DNA of 64,000 nucleotides from Thermoanaerobacter thermocopriae JCM 7501 (GCF_001310975.1 NZ_BAZY01000002.1:62001-126000), one strand, 5' to 3'. Counted from the first letter of the stretch, positions 41,339 through 50,601 are shown. Numbers and translations are program-made. The notes: generated from the letters alone by a model not told the origin.

Positions 41339-41484
41339 GCATTCCTGCAATAAATTAAAATAGCCTTTGCAAAAATGGTTAATATTTTACTTTATCTCTG
41401 TTTTTTGCGGAGGTCCTCTTGTCAAAATGTTGAAGCTGATGGGTGCATTTTAACTGGTGTGGCTGCAGGCTGTGCTTTGCGGTA

Positions 41485-42368
41485 CTACCTTATGCTGTAA
41501 TTATAAAGGTGTTTTATAAACTCTTCGAACAGATTCGACTTGAACTTATCTTTATGATAAATGATGCTAAACTTCCTTTCAAACCTTATATTTTCAATGT
41601 CAACTTTTACGAGCCTACCGCCTCTTATCTCCTTTTTCACGGCCAGCCTGGATATGACCGAAACGCCTATATTAGCTTCGACGGCCTTTTTTATGGCCTC
41701 CGTATTGTTAAGAACGTATTTTATTCTGTACCTCACGTTATTTCTCGCCATGGTCTCCTCAAAGATCTCCCTCGTCCCACTTCCCTTTTCTCGCATGATT
41801 ATATCCTCATTTTCAATCTCTGCGGGCTGATGCTTTTTTTCTCTGCCCACCTGTGGCTTTTTGAGCATACAAGATATAACTCATCATCTATATAGGGTGT
41901 TACAACAATGTCCCTTGAATGGACCGGACCTTCGACAATGCCAAGGTCTATAGAATTGTTAAATACCAGCTTTTCTATCTCTGCCGTGTTGCCAATCGTA
42001 AAGTAGACGTCGATACTGAACTTTTTCCTGAACTCGCCGATTATCTCCGGTAGCAGGTAAATTCCCACCGTTGTACTGGTTCCCACTCTCAGCCTTCCCA
42101 TCCTCATGTTCTTCACATCATCAAGAGTACTCTCTGCTTCCTTGACAAGATTGAGTATCCGCTTTCCGTAACTATACAGGATTTCCCCAGCATACGTGAG
42201 ACTGAGATTCCTACCTATCCTGTCAAAGAGTCTAACTTGGAGTTCTCCCTCCATCTGCGATATGGCCTGGCTGATAGCAGGTTGGGACATATAAAGTTTT
42301 TTTGCGGCAGCAGACATGCTCTTTAACTCGCAAACGGTTACGAAAATCTCTATATCCCTGAGGGTCAC
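41485..42368 (-). CDS. LysR-family regulator, one frameshift, divergent from asrABC
   Basis: About 294 residues. HTH: LKSMSAAAKKLYMSQPAISQ followed by AISQMEGELQVRLFDR. The effector domain includes LRVGTSTTVGIYLLPEIIGEF and GSGTREIFEE. The frame is lost near 41830 (AEKKSISP should be followed by AEIENEDIIMREKG); one extra C restores it. GTG 42368 chosen because GAGGTGAT lies just upstream; the open frame continues 33 codons further without a site. Relatives sit next to sulfur-assimilation or selenium genes. Divergence from asrABC suggests it controls sulfite reduction. Its GC content is visibly above that of its neighbours, suggesting transfer. Confidence 0.85.
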
Positions 42369-42526
42369 AACGATCACCTCATATAACCATAAAATTATCA
42401 TTTTCATAATATCATAATACTTTACTAATGAAAAGATAAAAAACTCGGCATTCTTAAACTTTCTCAAGTCTTGTGTGTTGTTGGCCTTGTATAAATTATT
42501 ATTATCATTGATATAACTATTTATTA

Positions 42527-42593
42527 TTAGACTAAAATTTTTATGGGTGTTATACTTATATCAAAGTTAATTATTTAACGTTAATTATTTAAC
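42527..42593 (+). promoter_or_regulatory. asr promoter with tandem Rex-type operators
   Basis: TTAGAC, 18-base spacer, extended -10 TGTTATACT (42548-42556), followed by two adjacent identical 14-mers GTTAATTATTTAAC (42566-42579, 42580-42593). Each matches the core of the Rex operator, GTTAA-N4-TTAAC. Rex is the NADH/NAD redox repressor, so the operon should open when NADH is in excess. Confidence 0.7.
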
Positions 42594-42685
42594 ATAAAAA
42601 TTTAAAAAGAAAATTCTGAACATTCTGTTTGGACTTGAGGTACTGTTCCAGTTATTCAATCTGCCTTTTATATTTGTCGAGTTCT

Positions 42686-42728
42686 AAGATTGATGGTTTT
42701 TGTCAATCTTTTTGTATCTGGATTATAA
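42686..42728 (+). promoter_or_regulatory. Second asr promoter overlapped by an inverted repeat
   Basis: TTGTCA (42700-42705), 17-base spacer, TTATAA (42723-42728). The repeat AAGATTGA-N9-TCAATCTT (42686-42710) covers the -35. It is a candidate site for the divergent LysR regulator. The remainder of the 42369-42763 gap is AT-rich without other features. Confidence 0.5.
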
Positions 42729-42763
42729 AGAATATCAAATGATGTATATTGAGGAGGAAGAAG

Positions 42764-43815
42764 ATGAGTTATTGTGTAAACATTAAAAGGATGAATGAAA
42801 TCTTAAAAGAATTGCAAAAAGAGTACAAGGTATATGCTCCTGTACGCTTTGAAAAGCGTGGTCGTTATTCAGACACTGATTTGATTCGATATGCAGAAAT
42901 TAACTCAATTGAGGATGTAGTCTACGATGAGAAATCAGATTTTTCACCAAAAGAAGTGATATATCCGATTACCCAGGCGCTATTCTACTTTACCGAATAT
43001 GAATATATGGAAAGCAAGGTAGATGACAAAAAGATTCTGATATTTGTCCGCCCCTGTGATATAAATGGCTTTAGACGACTTGATACTATCTTTCTCAAAA
43101 ACGGAGGAACAGAAGATATTTACTACAAGCGTTTACGGGAAAAAGTAAAGTTTATTTTAATGGAATGCAAAGAAGGAGGTTGGGATAGTTGTTTCTGCGT
43201 CTCAATGGGCTCCAATAAAACCGACGACTACAGTTTAGCAGTTAGATTTGGCGATGATAAGATATTGGTAGAAATAAAAGACGATGAATTTACCAATTTA
43301 TTTGCCGATGAAAGAGAAGTAGAATTTACCCCTGAATTCGTTACCTCTAACCCGACAAAAGTTAACATCCCTGAAATTGATAGCCATGAATTATTAGAAA
43401 AAATTTACGATCTCGATATGTGGAAAAGCTATAATTCAAGATGTATAAGCTGTGGAGCCTGTACGCTGTGTGCATAACCTGCAGCTGTTTTAACACATTA
43501 GACGTAATATACACAGAAAACGGAAAAGTTGGTGAGAGGAGAAGGGTTCAGGCTAGCTGTATGCACGAAGATTTCACGACAATGGCAGGTGGACTGAGTT
43601 TCAGGAAAACCGCGGGAGAGCGGATGAGATTCAGAACTCTGCATAAAATTTATGACTATAAACTTCGTTTCAAAGACGAGCACATGTGTGTAGGATGCGG
43701 GCGATGTGATGAAAGATGTCCTGAACTAATATCTTTTCCGGCTACCATTAATCGCCTGTATGATGAAGTGGAAAAACTCAAAAAAACGGAGACAACAAAT
43801 AAAGATATAAGGTAA
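42764..43815 (+). CDS. asrA: Anaerobic sulfite reductase subunit A, one frameshift
   Basis: Iron-sulfur electron-transfer subunit of about 350 residues. The first frame ends inside a cysteine cluster (SCGACT), and the second resumes with VCITCSCFNTLD. One missing base near 43462 explains the split. A second cluster, CVGCGRCDERCPE, lies near the C-terminus. Two 4Fe-4S centres are expected. N-terminal half has the domain with RPCDINGFRRLD. GAGGAGG before ATG 42764. Passes electrons between a donor and the siroheme subunit AsrC. Confidence 0.92.
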
Positions 43816-43842
43816 ACAGCATCAATTGAGGAGGTAAAGTAA

Positions 43843-44634
43843 ATGAGTGAAAATATAATGCTTCCAGTTCCCCATAAAATAATCGATATTATACACGAAA
43901 CAGAAAATGAATATACTTTCAGAATAGAAACCAATGCAAAGGTAAAACATGGACAATTCTTTCAGGTGTCTTTACCTAAAATCGGAGAAGGCCCTATATC
44001 TGTAAGTTCGATGGGAGATAATTGGGTAGAACTCACCATACGGAAGGTAGGAAAACTTACCAATGAAATATTTAATTTAAAACCCGGTGATAAGATATTT
44101 ATGCGAGGCCCTTATGGTAATTCATTCCCTGTAGATGATTTTAAGGGTAAGGATCTAGTTGTCATCGCCGGTGGAACTGGGGTTTCTCCTGTTAGAAGCC
44201 TTTTAAAGTATTTTTATGAACATCCAGATGAAATACACTCTCTGTATTTCATTGCGGGATTTAAGGACGAAAAGAGTATACTGTTCAAAGAGGATTTAAA
44301 TAATTTTAGAAGCAGGTTTAACACAATTTATACTCTTGATAAAGATAAGATAGAAGGCTTTGAGGTCGGCCTTGTTACAGAACACATCAAGAAAATACCA
44401 TTTGACAGCTTTGAAAATTACAATGTAGTAATTGTAGGTCCTCCTGTTATGATGCACTTTGCCGCTTTAGAATGTTTAAAGAACGGTGTAGCCGAAGATA
44501 AAATCTGGTTATCTTTTGAAAGGAAAATGTCTTGTGGCGTCGGCAAGTGTGGCCATTGCAAGATAAATGAGACATATGTTTGTCTGGAAGGGCCTGTCTT
44601 TAATTATACTAAAGCAAAAAATCTGTTGGATTAA
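43843..44634 (+). CDS. asrB: Anaerobic sulfite reductase subunit B
   Basis: 263-residue FAD/NAD(P)H-binding subunit of the ferredoxin-reductase type. FAD-binding barrel about 1-100 (ending MRGPYGNSFPV), nucleotide motif VVIAGGTGVSPVRSLL (about 105-120), and a C-terminal 2Fe-2S cysteine set MSCGVGKCGHCKINETYVC (about 231-249). Supplies NADH electrons for the six-electron reduction of sulfite to sulfide. Lies 27 bases after asrA with GAGGAGG. Confidence 0.94.
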   Translation: MSENIMLPVPHKIIDIIHETENEYTFRIETNAKVKHGQFFQVSLPKIGEGPISVSSMGDNWVELTIRKVGKLTNEIFNLKPGDKIFMRGPYGNSFPVDDFKGKDLVVIAGGTGVSPVRSLLKYFYEHPDEIHSLYFIAGFKDEKSILFKEDLNNFRSRFNTIYTLDKDKIEGFEVGLVTEHIKKIPFDSFENYNVVIVGPPVMMHFAALECLKNGVAEDKIWLSFERKMSCGVGKCGHCKINETYVCLEGPVFNYTKAKNLLD

Positions 44635-44650
44635 TCGGAGGGATAATTAT

Positions 44651-45643
44651 ATGAGTTACGATATAGATGTAAAAAAGGTTCGAAGAAATTGTTATCGTCA
44701 GTCAAAAGTGCGGGGGGAGTTCATGCTCCAGATACGCGTTCCCGGCGGTGTTATAGATGCTAAATATCTGTCATTTTTTCAGCATATTGCGGAAACTTGG
44801 GGAAACGGAGAATTTCACCTGGGAGTCAGACAGACAATTTCAATACCAGGGATCAAATATGAATATATAGATGAGGTTAACAAATATATAAGACCATATA
44901 TCGAAGAAATTGAAGTAAATTTATGCGGCGTTGATATGGAAGTTGATGACAACGGGTATCCGACCATAGGAGCTCGTAATATAATGGCTTGCATAGGTAA
45001 TCGTCATTGCATATATGCTAACATTGATACAACCGACCTGGCCAGAAAAATAGAAAAGATTATATTCCCCAGCGATTATCATATAAAATTAAATATATCA
45101 GGATGTCCTAACGACTGTGCTAAAGCTCACGTTAGTGATATCGGTATAATTGGTATTACAAAGCCGGAATACGATTATGAGCGCTGTATAGGGTGTAAAA
45201 AGTGTGTAGAAGCGTGTGCTCATCATGCAACGCGTGTTTTATCTGTAGAAAAAGGAAAAATCGTGAAAGATACCTGCTGCTGCGTCGGCTGTGGCGAATG
45301 CGTCCTAGTGTGTCCAACTGGTGCTTGGACCAGGAACCCTAAAAAATTCTACAGAGTATTGATCGGCGGCAGAACAGGAAAGCAAACACCTCGTATGGGA
45401 AAAATCTTTTTAAACTGGGTTACAGAAGATGTGGTTTTAGGTGTACTTAAAAACTGGGAGACATTTTCTGCTTATGTTATGAACAACAAACCTGAATACA
45501 TCCATGGTGGACACCTTATTGACAGAGTGGGATATAACAAATTTAAAGAAATGATATTAAAAGATGTTAAACTAAACCCAGAAGCTATGGTGGCTGAAAG
45601 GTATTATGGACAGAAACCGAATACAGGTCTAATTTTAATGTAA
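44651..45643 (+). CDS. asrC: Anaerobic sulfite reductase subunit C (siroheme subunit)
   Basis: 330-residue catalytic subunit. The siroheme/4Fe-4S ligands are in CIGNRHC (about 117-123) and ISGCPNDC (about 151-158). An inserted ferredoxin module has CIGCKKCVEAC and CVGCGECVLVC (about 181-225). N-terminal half shows HLGVRQTISIPG, the ferredoxin-like sulfite-reductase half-domain. ATG 44651 with CGGAGGG eight bases upstream. Completes asrABC; sulfide formed may feed the sufS-sufU and cysteine pathways. Confidence 0.95.
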   Translation: MSYDIDVKKVRRNCYRQSKVRGEFMLQIRVPGGVIDAKYLSFFQHIAETWGNGEFHLGVRQTISIPGIKYEYIDEVNKYIRPYIEEIEVNLCGVDMEVDDNGYPTIGARNIMACIGNRHCIYANIDTTDLARKIEKIIFPSDYHIKLNISGCPNDCAKAHVSDIGIIGITKPEYDYERCIGCKKCVEACAHHATRVLSVEKGKIVKDTCCCVGCGECVLVCPTGAWTRNPKKFYRVLIGGRTGKQTPRMGKIFLNWVTEDVVLGVLKNWETFSAYVMNNKPEYIHGGHLIDRVGYNKFKEMILKDVKLNPEAMVAERYYGQKPNTGLILM

Positions 45644-45653
45644 AACCCGTAAC

Positions 45654-45707
45654 CCAACGTTAAGTTGGCATGGAATAGTGAGGAATCAAGACGTGCATAG
45701 GTGCACG
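45654..45707 (+). other. Two small hairpins after asrC
   Basis: CCAAC-GTTAA-GTTGG (45654-45668) and CGTGCA-TAGG-TGCACG (45692-45707). No T run follows, so they may be processing or leader structures rather than terminators. Confidence 0.35.
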
Positions 45708-45741
45708 AAAAGATCTAGAATAAGGCAGGCGAATAGGATTG

Positions 45742-46502
45742 ATGAAAGAAATTGTAGATTCTCATGTACATGTTTCATTACTTCCATTCGAAGGATGGAA
45801 GAGTATGGCGCTGGCCGGAGTAAGGAAAATTATTGGCTGTTCCCTATTTTTTGGGGCAAAACATGCAGAAACACTCTTTGATCATTTCCATCAGATGTTA
45901 ACTCTTTCTATAAGTAATGCCGCTAAAAATGATATTAAGCTTTACGTGGCCATTGGCATTCACCCCATGGGAATACCGGACGACTGGCCCAGGGTGATCG
46001 ACGCTCTTCCATCCTACCTTAAAATGAGTGGTGTCATTGGGCTTGGTGAGATCGGGCTACATGAGGGAAACAAGCGGGAACAGGAGGTTCTCCATGAGCA
46101 ATTGAAGATTGCCAAGGAATACAGGTTCCAGCAATCATTCATACTCCGCCACAGAATAGAGTTGAAATTACCGAAAAAATAATTGAGATTGCTGCTACTG
46201 TGGGGATGGAACCCGGAAAAATGATTATAGACCATGCTAATTTAGATATTATTGACTTAATCGAAGACTTTGGGGCCGTTCCCGGGCTTACTATTCGCCA
46301 AGAGGGGTTCACTTCTCAACTATTGATGAATCATCTGGAACGCTTCCAACGAGGTGTACTAAATAGCGATTACAGCAATCTAAAACCCAATGATCTGCTG
46401 AGCGTACCCAAGACCGTGTGGTACTTAGAATTGAACGGAGCTTCTCCTGAAGTCATTGCTCGAATTGCGAGATACAATGCTGAAGAAGTTTTTGGTATTT
46501 AA
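45742..46502 (+). CDS. TatD-like metal-dependent hydrolase (COG1099 type), one frameshift
   Basis: TIM-barrel hydrolase of about 254 residues. Metal ligands: DSHVHV at the N-terminus (about 6-11), Glu in GLGEIGLHEG (about 97-106), His in IIHTPPQNR (second frame) and IIDHANLD. The frame is lost near 46126 (KEYRF should be followed by PAIIHTPPQNRVEITEK); one added base repairs it. The form with TPPQNR is the archaeal-like COG1099 branch rather than classical TatD nuclease. Substrate unknown. Follows asrC by about 100 bases and may belong to that unit. Confidence 0.75.
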
Positions 46503-46589
46503 ACGCTCAGCAATATGATTTATTACTAAGTCATAGTATTTAAAAACCAAACTACTTAGTGGTAAATCCATAATAAAGGAGAGAAGAGT

Positions 46590-46916
46590 ATGCCACTCAA
46601 CAATGACCAAGATGAATTTCTTGATTTAACAATCCTCACCTACCTCAAAAAGCTTGGGCCGGAATATGCGAAACTTTTGGCGAGGCGCCTAGGTTTATCA
46701 TTAGAAGAAAGCAGAAAGCGACTTCAAAGTTTGGAGGAGAGAGGACTAATCAAGCGAGTGGAAAGAAGAATAGTTAAATATTACCATCGACGACGAAAAA
46801 GTGTTAAGCATCGCAATCACACATATTATGAGCTCACTAGGGAAGGGGAACTTTTTCTAAGACAGGCGAGGAAGGAAATTGATATTAATTTTGACATCGA
46901 ATACCCTAACAGATAA
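46590..46916 (+). CDS. Small winged-helix protein, DUF2250-like
   Basis: 108 residues. A winged HTH fills the first 65 residues (LGPEYAKLLARRLGLSLEES, then RLQSLEERGLIKRVE), followed by a basic wing RRIVKYYHRRRKSVKHRNHT and an acidic tail. This matches the DUF2250 type of small regulators known mainly from archaea. Good AAAGGAGAG before the ATG. With the archaeal-like hydrolase beside it, it could be a local repressor or redox sensor, though it has no cysteines. Confidence 0.6.
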   Translation: MPLNNDQDEFLDLTILTYLKKLGPEYAKLLARRLGLSLEESRKRLQSLEERGLIKRVERRIVKYYHRRRKSVKHRNHTYYELTREGELFLRQARKEIDINFDIEYPNR

Positions 46917-46995
46917 AATGACTTATTTGTGTTTGTTAAAGCTTGTTGGCCCTCAAGCGAAGTGGACTAAAATGCACAATATGATAAAATTTCTC

Positions 46996-47056
46996 TAGGT
47001 TATTGTGAAACCTCAAAAGGCTCTAAAAATAATTGGTTTCACAATAAATTAACCTA
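46996..47056 (+). promoter_or_regulatory. Large inverted repeat before sufS
   Basis: TAGGTTA + TTGTGAAACC (46996-47012) pair with GGTTTCACAA (47035-47044) and TAACCTA (47050-47056) around a 22-base loop, with a five-base bulge. No T run. Leader element or operator for sufSU. Confidence 0.45.
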
Positions 47057-47086
47057 AAAGGGTCATATATGGAGGAGGATTTTAAA

Positions 47087-48316
47087 GTGAAATATGTTGA
47101 TGTAGAAAAGATTAAAAAAGACTTTCCTATATTGAATGTTAAACCTCATGGTAAAAAGCTTATTTACCTTGACAATGCTGCCACAACTCAAAAGCCAATT
47201 GAAGTCATAAAAGCTATGGATAAATATTATGAAGAATTAAACGCCAATGTATACAGAAGCCCACACTATTTAAGTGCTCTTTCCACACAGGCTTATGAAG
47301 AGGCAAGAGAAAGAGTAAAAAAAATTTATTAACGCAAAAAAAGAAGAATCCATAATATTTACGAGAAATACTACAGAATCAATAAACTTTATAGCATATA
47401 CGTGGGGAATGAAATATATAAACGAAGGGGACGAAATAATACTGACAATAGCCGAGCACCACAGCAATATGCTTCCATGGCAAATGGTAGTGGAAGCTAA
47501 AAAGGCGAGACTCAAATATGTCCACCTTGATGAGAATTTTAGGCTTTCTATGAAAGACTTTAAAGAAAAAATGTCTGACAAAGTAAAATTGGTTGCTGTG
47601 CAACACATGTCAAATGTTTTAGGTATAATAAATCCTGTGGAGGAGATTACACATATTGCCCACAAATACGGCGCAAAAGTGTTAATAGATGGAGCACAAA
47701 GTGTACCTCATATGCCGATTGATGTACAAAGAATAGGCTGTGACTTTTTTGCTTTTTCTGGTCACAAGATGCTCGGACCTATGGGAATTGGGGTTTTATA
47801 TATAAAAGAAGATTTGCTTTCTGATGTTCCTCCTTTTTTAAGAGGTGGAGAGATGATAGACGAAGTCTTTGAAGACCGTGCAACTTTTGCTCCCCCACCT
47901 CTTAAATTTGAAGCAGGTACTCCCAACGTAAAAGGGGCTTGTGTGCTTGTTTCTGCAATAGATTATATAGAAAAAATTGGGCTTTCCAATATTCATAATC
48001 ACGAAGGCGAGCTTTTGGAGTATGGCCTTCAGAAAATGAAAGAATTAGACTTTGTAAAATTGTATGGCCCCAACGATGCGAAGGAAAGGGGAGGCTTAAT
48101 TTCCTTCAATGTAGAAGGTGTCCATCCTCACGACGTTGCTACAATACTAGACGAAGAAGGAATTGCTGTAAGAAGTGGGCACACTGTTGTCTGCCTTTAA
48201 TGAGGTACTTAGGTGTTCCTGCAACTGTAAGAGCAAGCTTTTACCTCTACAACGACTTTGACGATATTGACGCACTTGTTGAAGGACTTAAAAAAGTTAG
48301 GAAGTGGTTTAAATGA
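47087..48316 (+). CDS. sufS: Cysteine desulfurase SufS, two frameshifts
   Basis: PLP enzyme of about 409 residues that moves sulfur from cysteine to SufU. LIYLDNAATTQKP (about 24-36), TIAEHHSNMLPWQ, and the PLP Lys in FFAFSGHKMLGPMG are visible. Frame breaks: an eighth A in the A run at 47317-47324 (VKKFINAKKEES needs seven), and a lost C near 48184, where GGGCACACTGT should read GGGCACCACTGT to give SGHHCCLPLMRYLG with the active-site Cys. Restored, the protein is full-length. Start GTG 47087 is preferred (GGAGGAGG nine bases upstream) over ATG 47069. Overlaps sufU by four bases. Confidence 0.92.
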
Positions 48317-48726
48317 GCGATTTGAATCAGCTTTATTCTGAGGTTATAATGGAACATTACGAAAACTCTCCCCATGAAAAAGAACTTAAAGATGCTACCC
48401 ACAAAGAAAGAGGTTACAATCCTCTTTGCGGCGACAATATTACTCTTTATTTAAAAATGAATGGTGACATTATAGAAGATGCTTCTTTCACGGGCCATGG
48501 GTGTGCCATAAGCCAAGCCTCAACCTCTATGATGATAGACCTTATAAAAGGGAAAGACAAAAAAGAAGCTTTAAGGCTTGTGCAACAATTTATAGACATG
48601 ATGCACAAAAAAGATGTAAATCTTGATGAATTAGGTGATGCTCAAGTACTGCAGGGAGTATCTGACTTTCCTGCCCGCGTAAAATGTGCTTTACTTGCGT
48701 GGAAAACGCTTCAGGAAATTTTGTAA
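48313..48726 (+). CDS. sufU: Fe-S scaffold / sulfur-transfer protein SufU
   Basis: 137 residues. The three conserved cysteines are in NPLCGDN (about 37), GHGCAIS (about 62) and RVKCALLAW (about 125), with the insert between the second and third typical of SufU rather than IscU. Zinc-dependent sulfur acceptor for SufS. Overlaps the sufS stop (AAATGA). The 48727-49008 gap after it holds the promoter of the next gene. Confidence 0.94.
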   Translation: MSDLNQLYSEVIMEHYENSPHEKELKDATHKERGYNPLCGDNITLYLKMNGDIIEDASFTGHGCAISQASTSMMIDLIKGKDKKEALRLVQQFIDMMHKKDVNLDELGDAQVLQGVSDFPARVKCALLAWKTLQEIL

Positions 48727-48870
48727 AAAAGAGATAAAAGTTTGATAATGTTCTTTATGACATGAATGCGAATATTTTTAAAATCTGCCTCTTCCTATTT
48801 GAGGTCTAACGATTCTCAGGATAATAGTATAACTTTTTTTTAAAAAGCCAGCATATTTTATAAATTTGTG

Positions 48871-48899
48871 TTGATACTTATTATTATCTATGCTAATAT
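48871..48899 (+). promoter_or_regulatory. Promoter of the TPM-domain gene
   Basis: TTGATA, 17-base spacer, TAATAT with a TG extension (TGCTAATAT). Confidence 0.65.
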
Positions 48900-49008
48900 A
48901 CTAGACATGAACAGTAATACATTAAAATAATTTAAATTTAACGAAAAAAATGATATTTTTAAAACTTAATTAAGTTACTCACAAAATATTGAGATAGGGA
49001 GAGGCAAA

Positions 49009-49812
49009 ATGAAAAGGAAAATTTTTTTAATTGCAATTGCCTTTTTATTATTATTTTTTAATTCTATAGCTTTTTGTGCTCTTGATGTTCCACCTAAACC
49101 TATTCAATTTAAATATGTATATGATTATGCGGGGCTTATGTCTCAAAATGATATAGAAGAGATCGAAAAAGTAGGGAAAGCTTTAGATGATGCCACAAAG
49201 GCACAAATAATAGTTGTTACAGTTGACAGCATTGGAGATTACCCAATAGAGGAATATTCTCTTAGCCTTTTTAGAAAGTGGGGAATAGGAGACAAGGAGA
49301 AAAACAACGGTGTTCTCCTTTTAGTGGTAAAAGACAGACTTTTAAAAGGTCAGGCTGGAAAAGTGAGAATTGATGTAGGTTATGGCTTGGAAGGGGCAAT
49401 ACCGGATTCTGTTGCAGGGAGGATTTTAGACGATTTTGTTTTAACTTCTTGGGCAAAAGGCGAGTACTCTAAAGGCATATATGCTGGTTATATGGCTATA
49501 GCCTCAAGGGTTGCAAAAGAGTACAATATAGACCTTCAGGGATTGGATGCTTCCAAATACAGTGTCAATACAAGTAACAATGATAGCGGGATATCCTGGG
49601 AAGATATTGCTGTAGTGATTATACTTATTTTAATATTTATTATCTTTGGAAGAGGAGGAAGACATATAAGAAGGGACTGGTGGGGTCCAGGAAGCTTTGG
49701 CCCTGGAGGAGGATTTGGAGGCTTTAGAGGTGGTGGCTTCGGCGGTGGAGGTTTTGGCGGCGGGGGAGGCTTCGGCGGAGGTTCTGCCGGAGGCGGAGGA
49801 GCCAGCCGCTAA
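49009..49812 (+). CDS. TPM-domain membrane protein with Gly-rich tail
   Basis: 267 residues. Signal peptide 1-24. TPM domain about 30-175 (YVYDYAGLMSQNDIEEIEKV; NNGVLLLVVKDRLLKGQAG; VRIDVGYGLEGAIPD). One membrane helix about 200-217, then a basic and glycine-rich C-terminus (FGGGGFGGGGGFGG type). TPM proteins are usually near LemA and are thought to act in the envelope or photosystem repair; phosphatase activity has been claimed for some. Here the lemA gene is 7.7 kb upstream, separated by the asr and suf genes. Confidence 0.88.
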   Translation: MKRKIFLIAIAFLLLFFNSIAFCALDVPPKPIQFKYVYDYAGLMSQNDIEEIEKVGKALDDATKAQIIVVTVDSIGDYPIEEYSLSLFRKWGIGDKEKNNGVLLLVVKDRLLKGQAGKVRIDVGYGLEGAIPDSVAGRILDDFVLTSWAKGEYSKGIYAGYMAIASRVAKEYNIDLQGLDASKYSVNTSNNDSGISWEDIAVVIILILIFIIFGRGGRHIRRDWWGPGSFGPGGGFGGFRGGGFGGGGFGGGGGFGGGSAGGGGASR

Positions 49813-49837
49813 ACTAGATATCTTGGTTTTTATCAAA

Positions 49838-49876
49838 TTGAGGGAACTTTAGAAACGCCCTCAGTTTGTTTTTTTA
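49838..49876 (+). terminator. Terminator of the TPM gene
   Basis: TTGAGGG/CCCTCAG stem with a 13-base loop, followed by TTTGTTTTTTT. Confidence 0.8.
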
Positions 49877-50446
49877 AATTCTCTCAAATACAGGTTTTAA
49901 CTCAATTACAAGGTTATCAAATATACTAACTTTTACTTTATCCTCTTCAGAATACATTTGAGGCCTTCCATAACGTCCTTCTTCAAGTGTGAATACCATA
50001 ACCACCTTTTCATCAGGTTCTACAATCCAATATTCTTTTACCCCTGCTTTTTCGTATAAATTAAACTTTTCTATTTTATCTTTTTGACCAGTTGAAGGAG
50101 AAACTACTTCTATAATCAATTCTGGAACTCCATAATAACCTGTCTTTTTAAGTCCTGAATTATCACATATAATGATTATATCAGGCTGTACTACATTGGT
50201 AGTTTCTTCATCTTTTTCATTTGCTTCTGGTATTCGCAAATCGAAAGGAGCAGTAAATACTCTGCAAGATTTATCCTGCAGATAGTTTGCAAATTGCCTT
50301 GCTAGTTCTAACAATACTGCTTGATGTTGCCATGTTGGAGCTGCTTGTAGATAGGGAACACCATTAATAATTTCCCATCTTTCTTCTTCAGACCAGGTTA
50401 AATAGTCGGCATAAGTATATTTTTTATTTTTTTCGGGCAATGGCAT
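49874..50446 (-). CDS. Uma2-family (DUF820) putative endonuclease
   Basis: 190 residues of PD-(D/E)XK-like fold. Conserved stretches are YTYADYLTWSEEERWEIING, VVQPDIIIICD (catalytic Asp) and PELIIEVVSPSTGQKDKIEK (Glu and Lys of the motif), then YEKAGVKEYWIVEPDEK. Function unproven. These genes are often multicopy and near mobile or cyanobacterial/clostridial repeats. ATG 50446 has GGAGGG six bases upstream; the frame extends eight codons further. Single gene, opposite to both neighbours. Confidence 0.87.
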   Translation of the reverse strand: MPLPEKNKKYTYADYLTWSEEERWEIINGVPYLQAAPTWQHQAVLLELARQFANYLQDKSCRVFTAPFDLRIPEANEKDEETTNVVQPDIIIICDNSGLKKTGYYGVPELIIEVVSPSTGQKDKIEKFNLYEKAGVKEYWIVEPDEKVVMVFTLEEGRYGRPQMYSEEDKVKVSIFDNLVIELKPVFERI

Positions 50447-50550
50447 AAAATACCCTCCATCATCTATCATTAACTTATATTATTATTTTAATTATATCAT
50501 AATAAAAACAAGATAAAAGGGAAAAAATGATATATATTTATAGATGCAAG

Positions 50551-50559
50551 TGATATAAT
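50551..50559 (+). promoter_or_regulatory. Extended -10 of the methyltransferase gene
   Basis: TGATATAAT; no clear -35 at the right distance. Confidence 0.4.
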
Positions 50560-50601
50560 AAGGTTGAATTAGTTAAACTTAGAGGCAAAAGGAGATAAAA
50601 T

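Noticed and set aside
41345-41502. Possible decayed membrane-protein tail after lemA (GGPLVKMLKLMGAF then LTGVAAGCALRYYL in shifted frames)
   Set aside because: Protein-like composition, but too short and needs a frameshift; I cannot name a family, so it is not listed as a feature.
41443-41895. Plus-strand open frame of 150 codons
   Set aside because: It is antisense to the C-terminal half of the LysR gene, whose minus-strand motifs are clear.
49690-49806. Short GGN-rich repeat as a possible repeat array
   Set aside because: It encodes the glycine-rich tail common in TPM-domain proteins.
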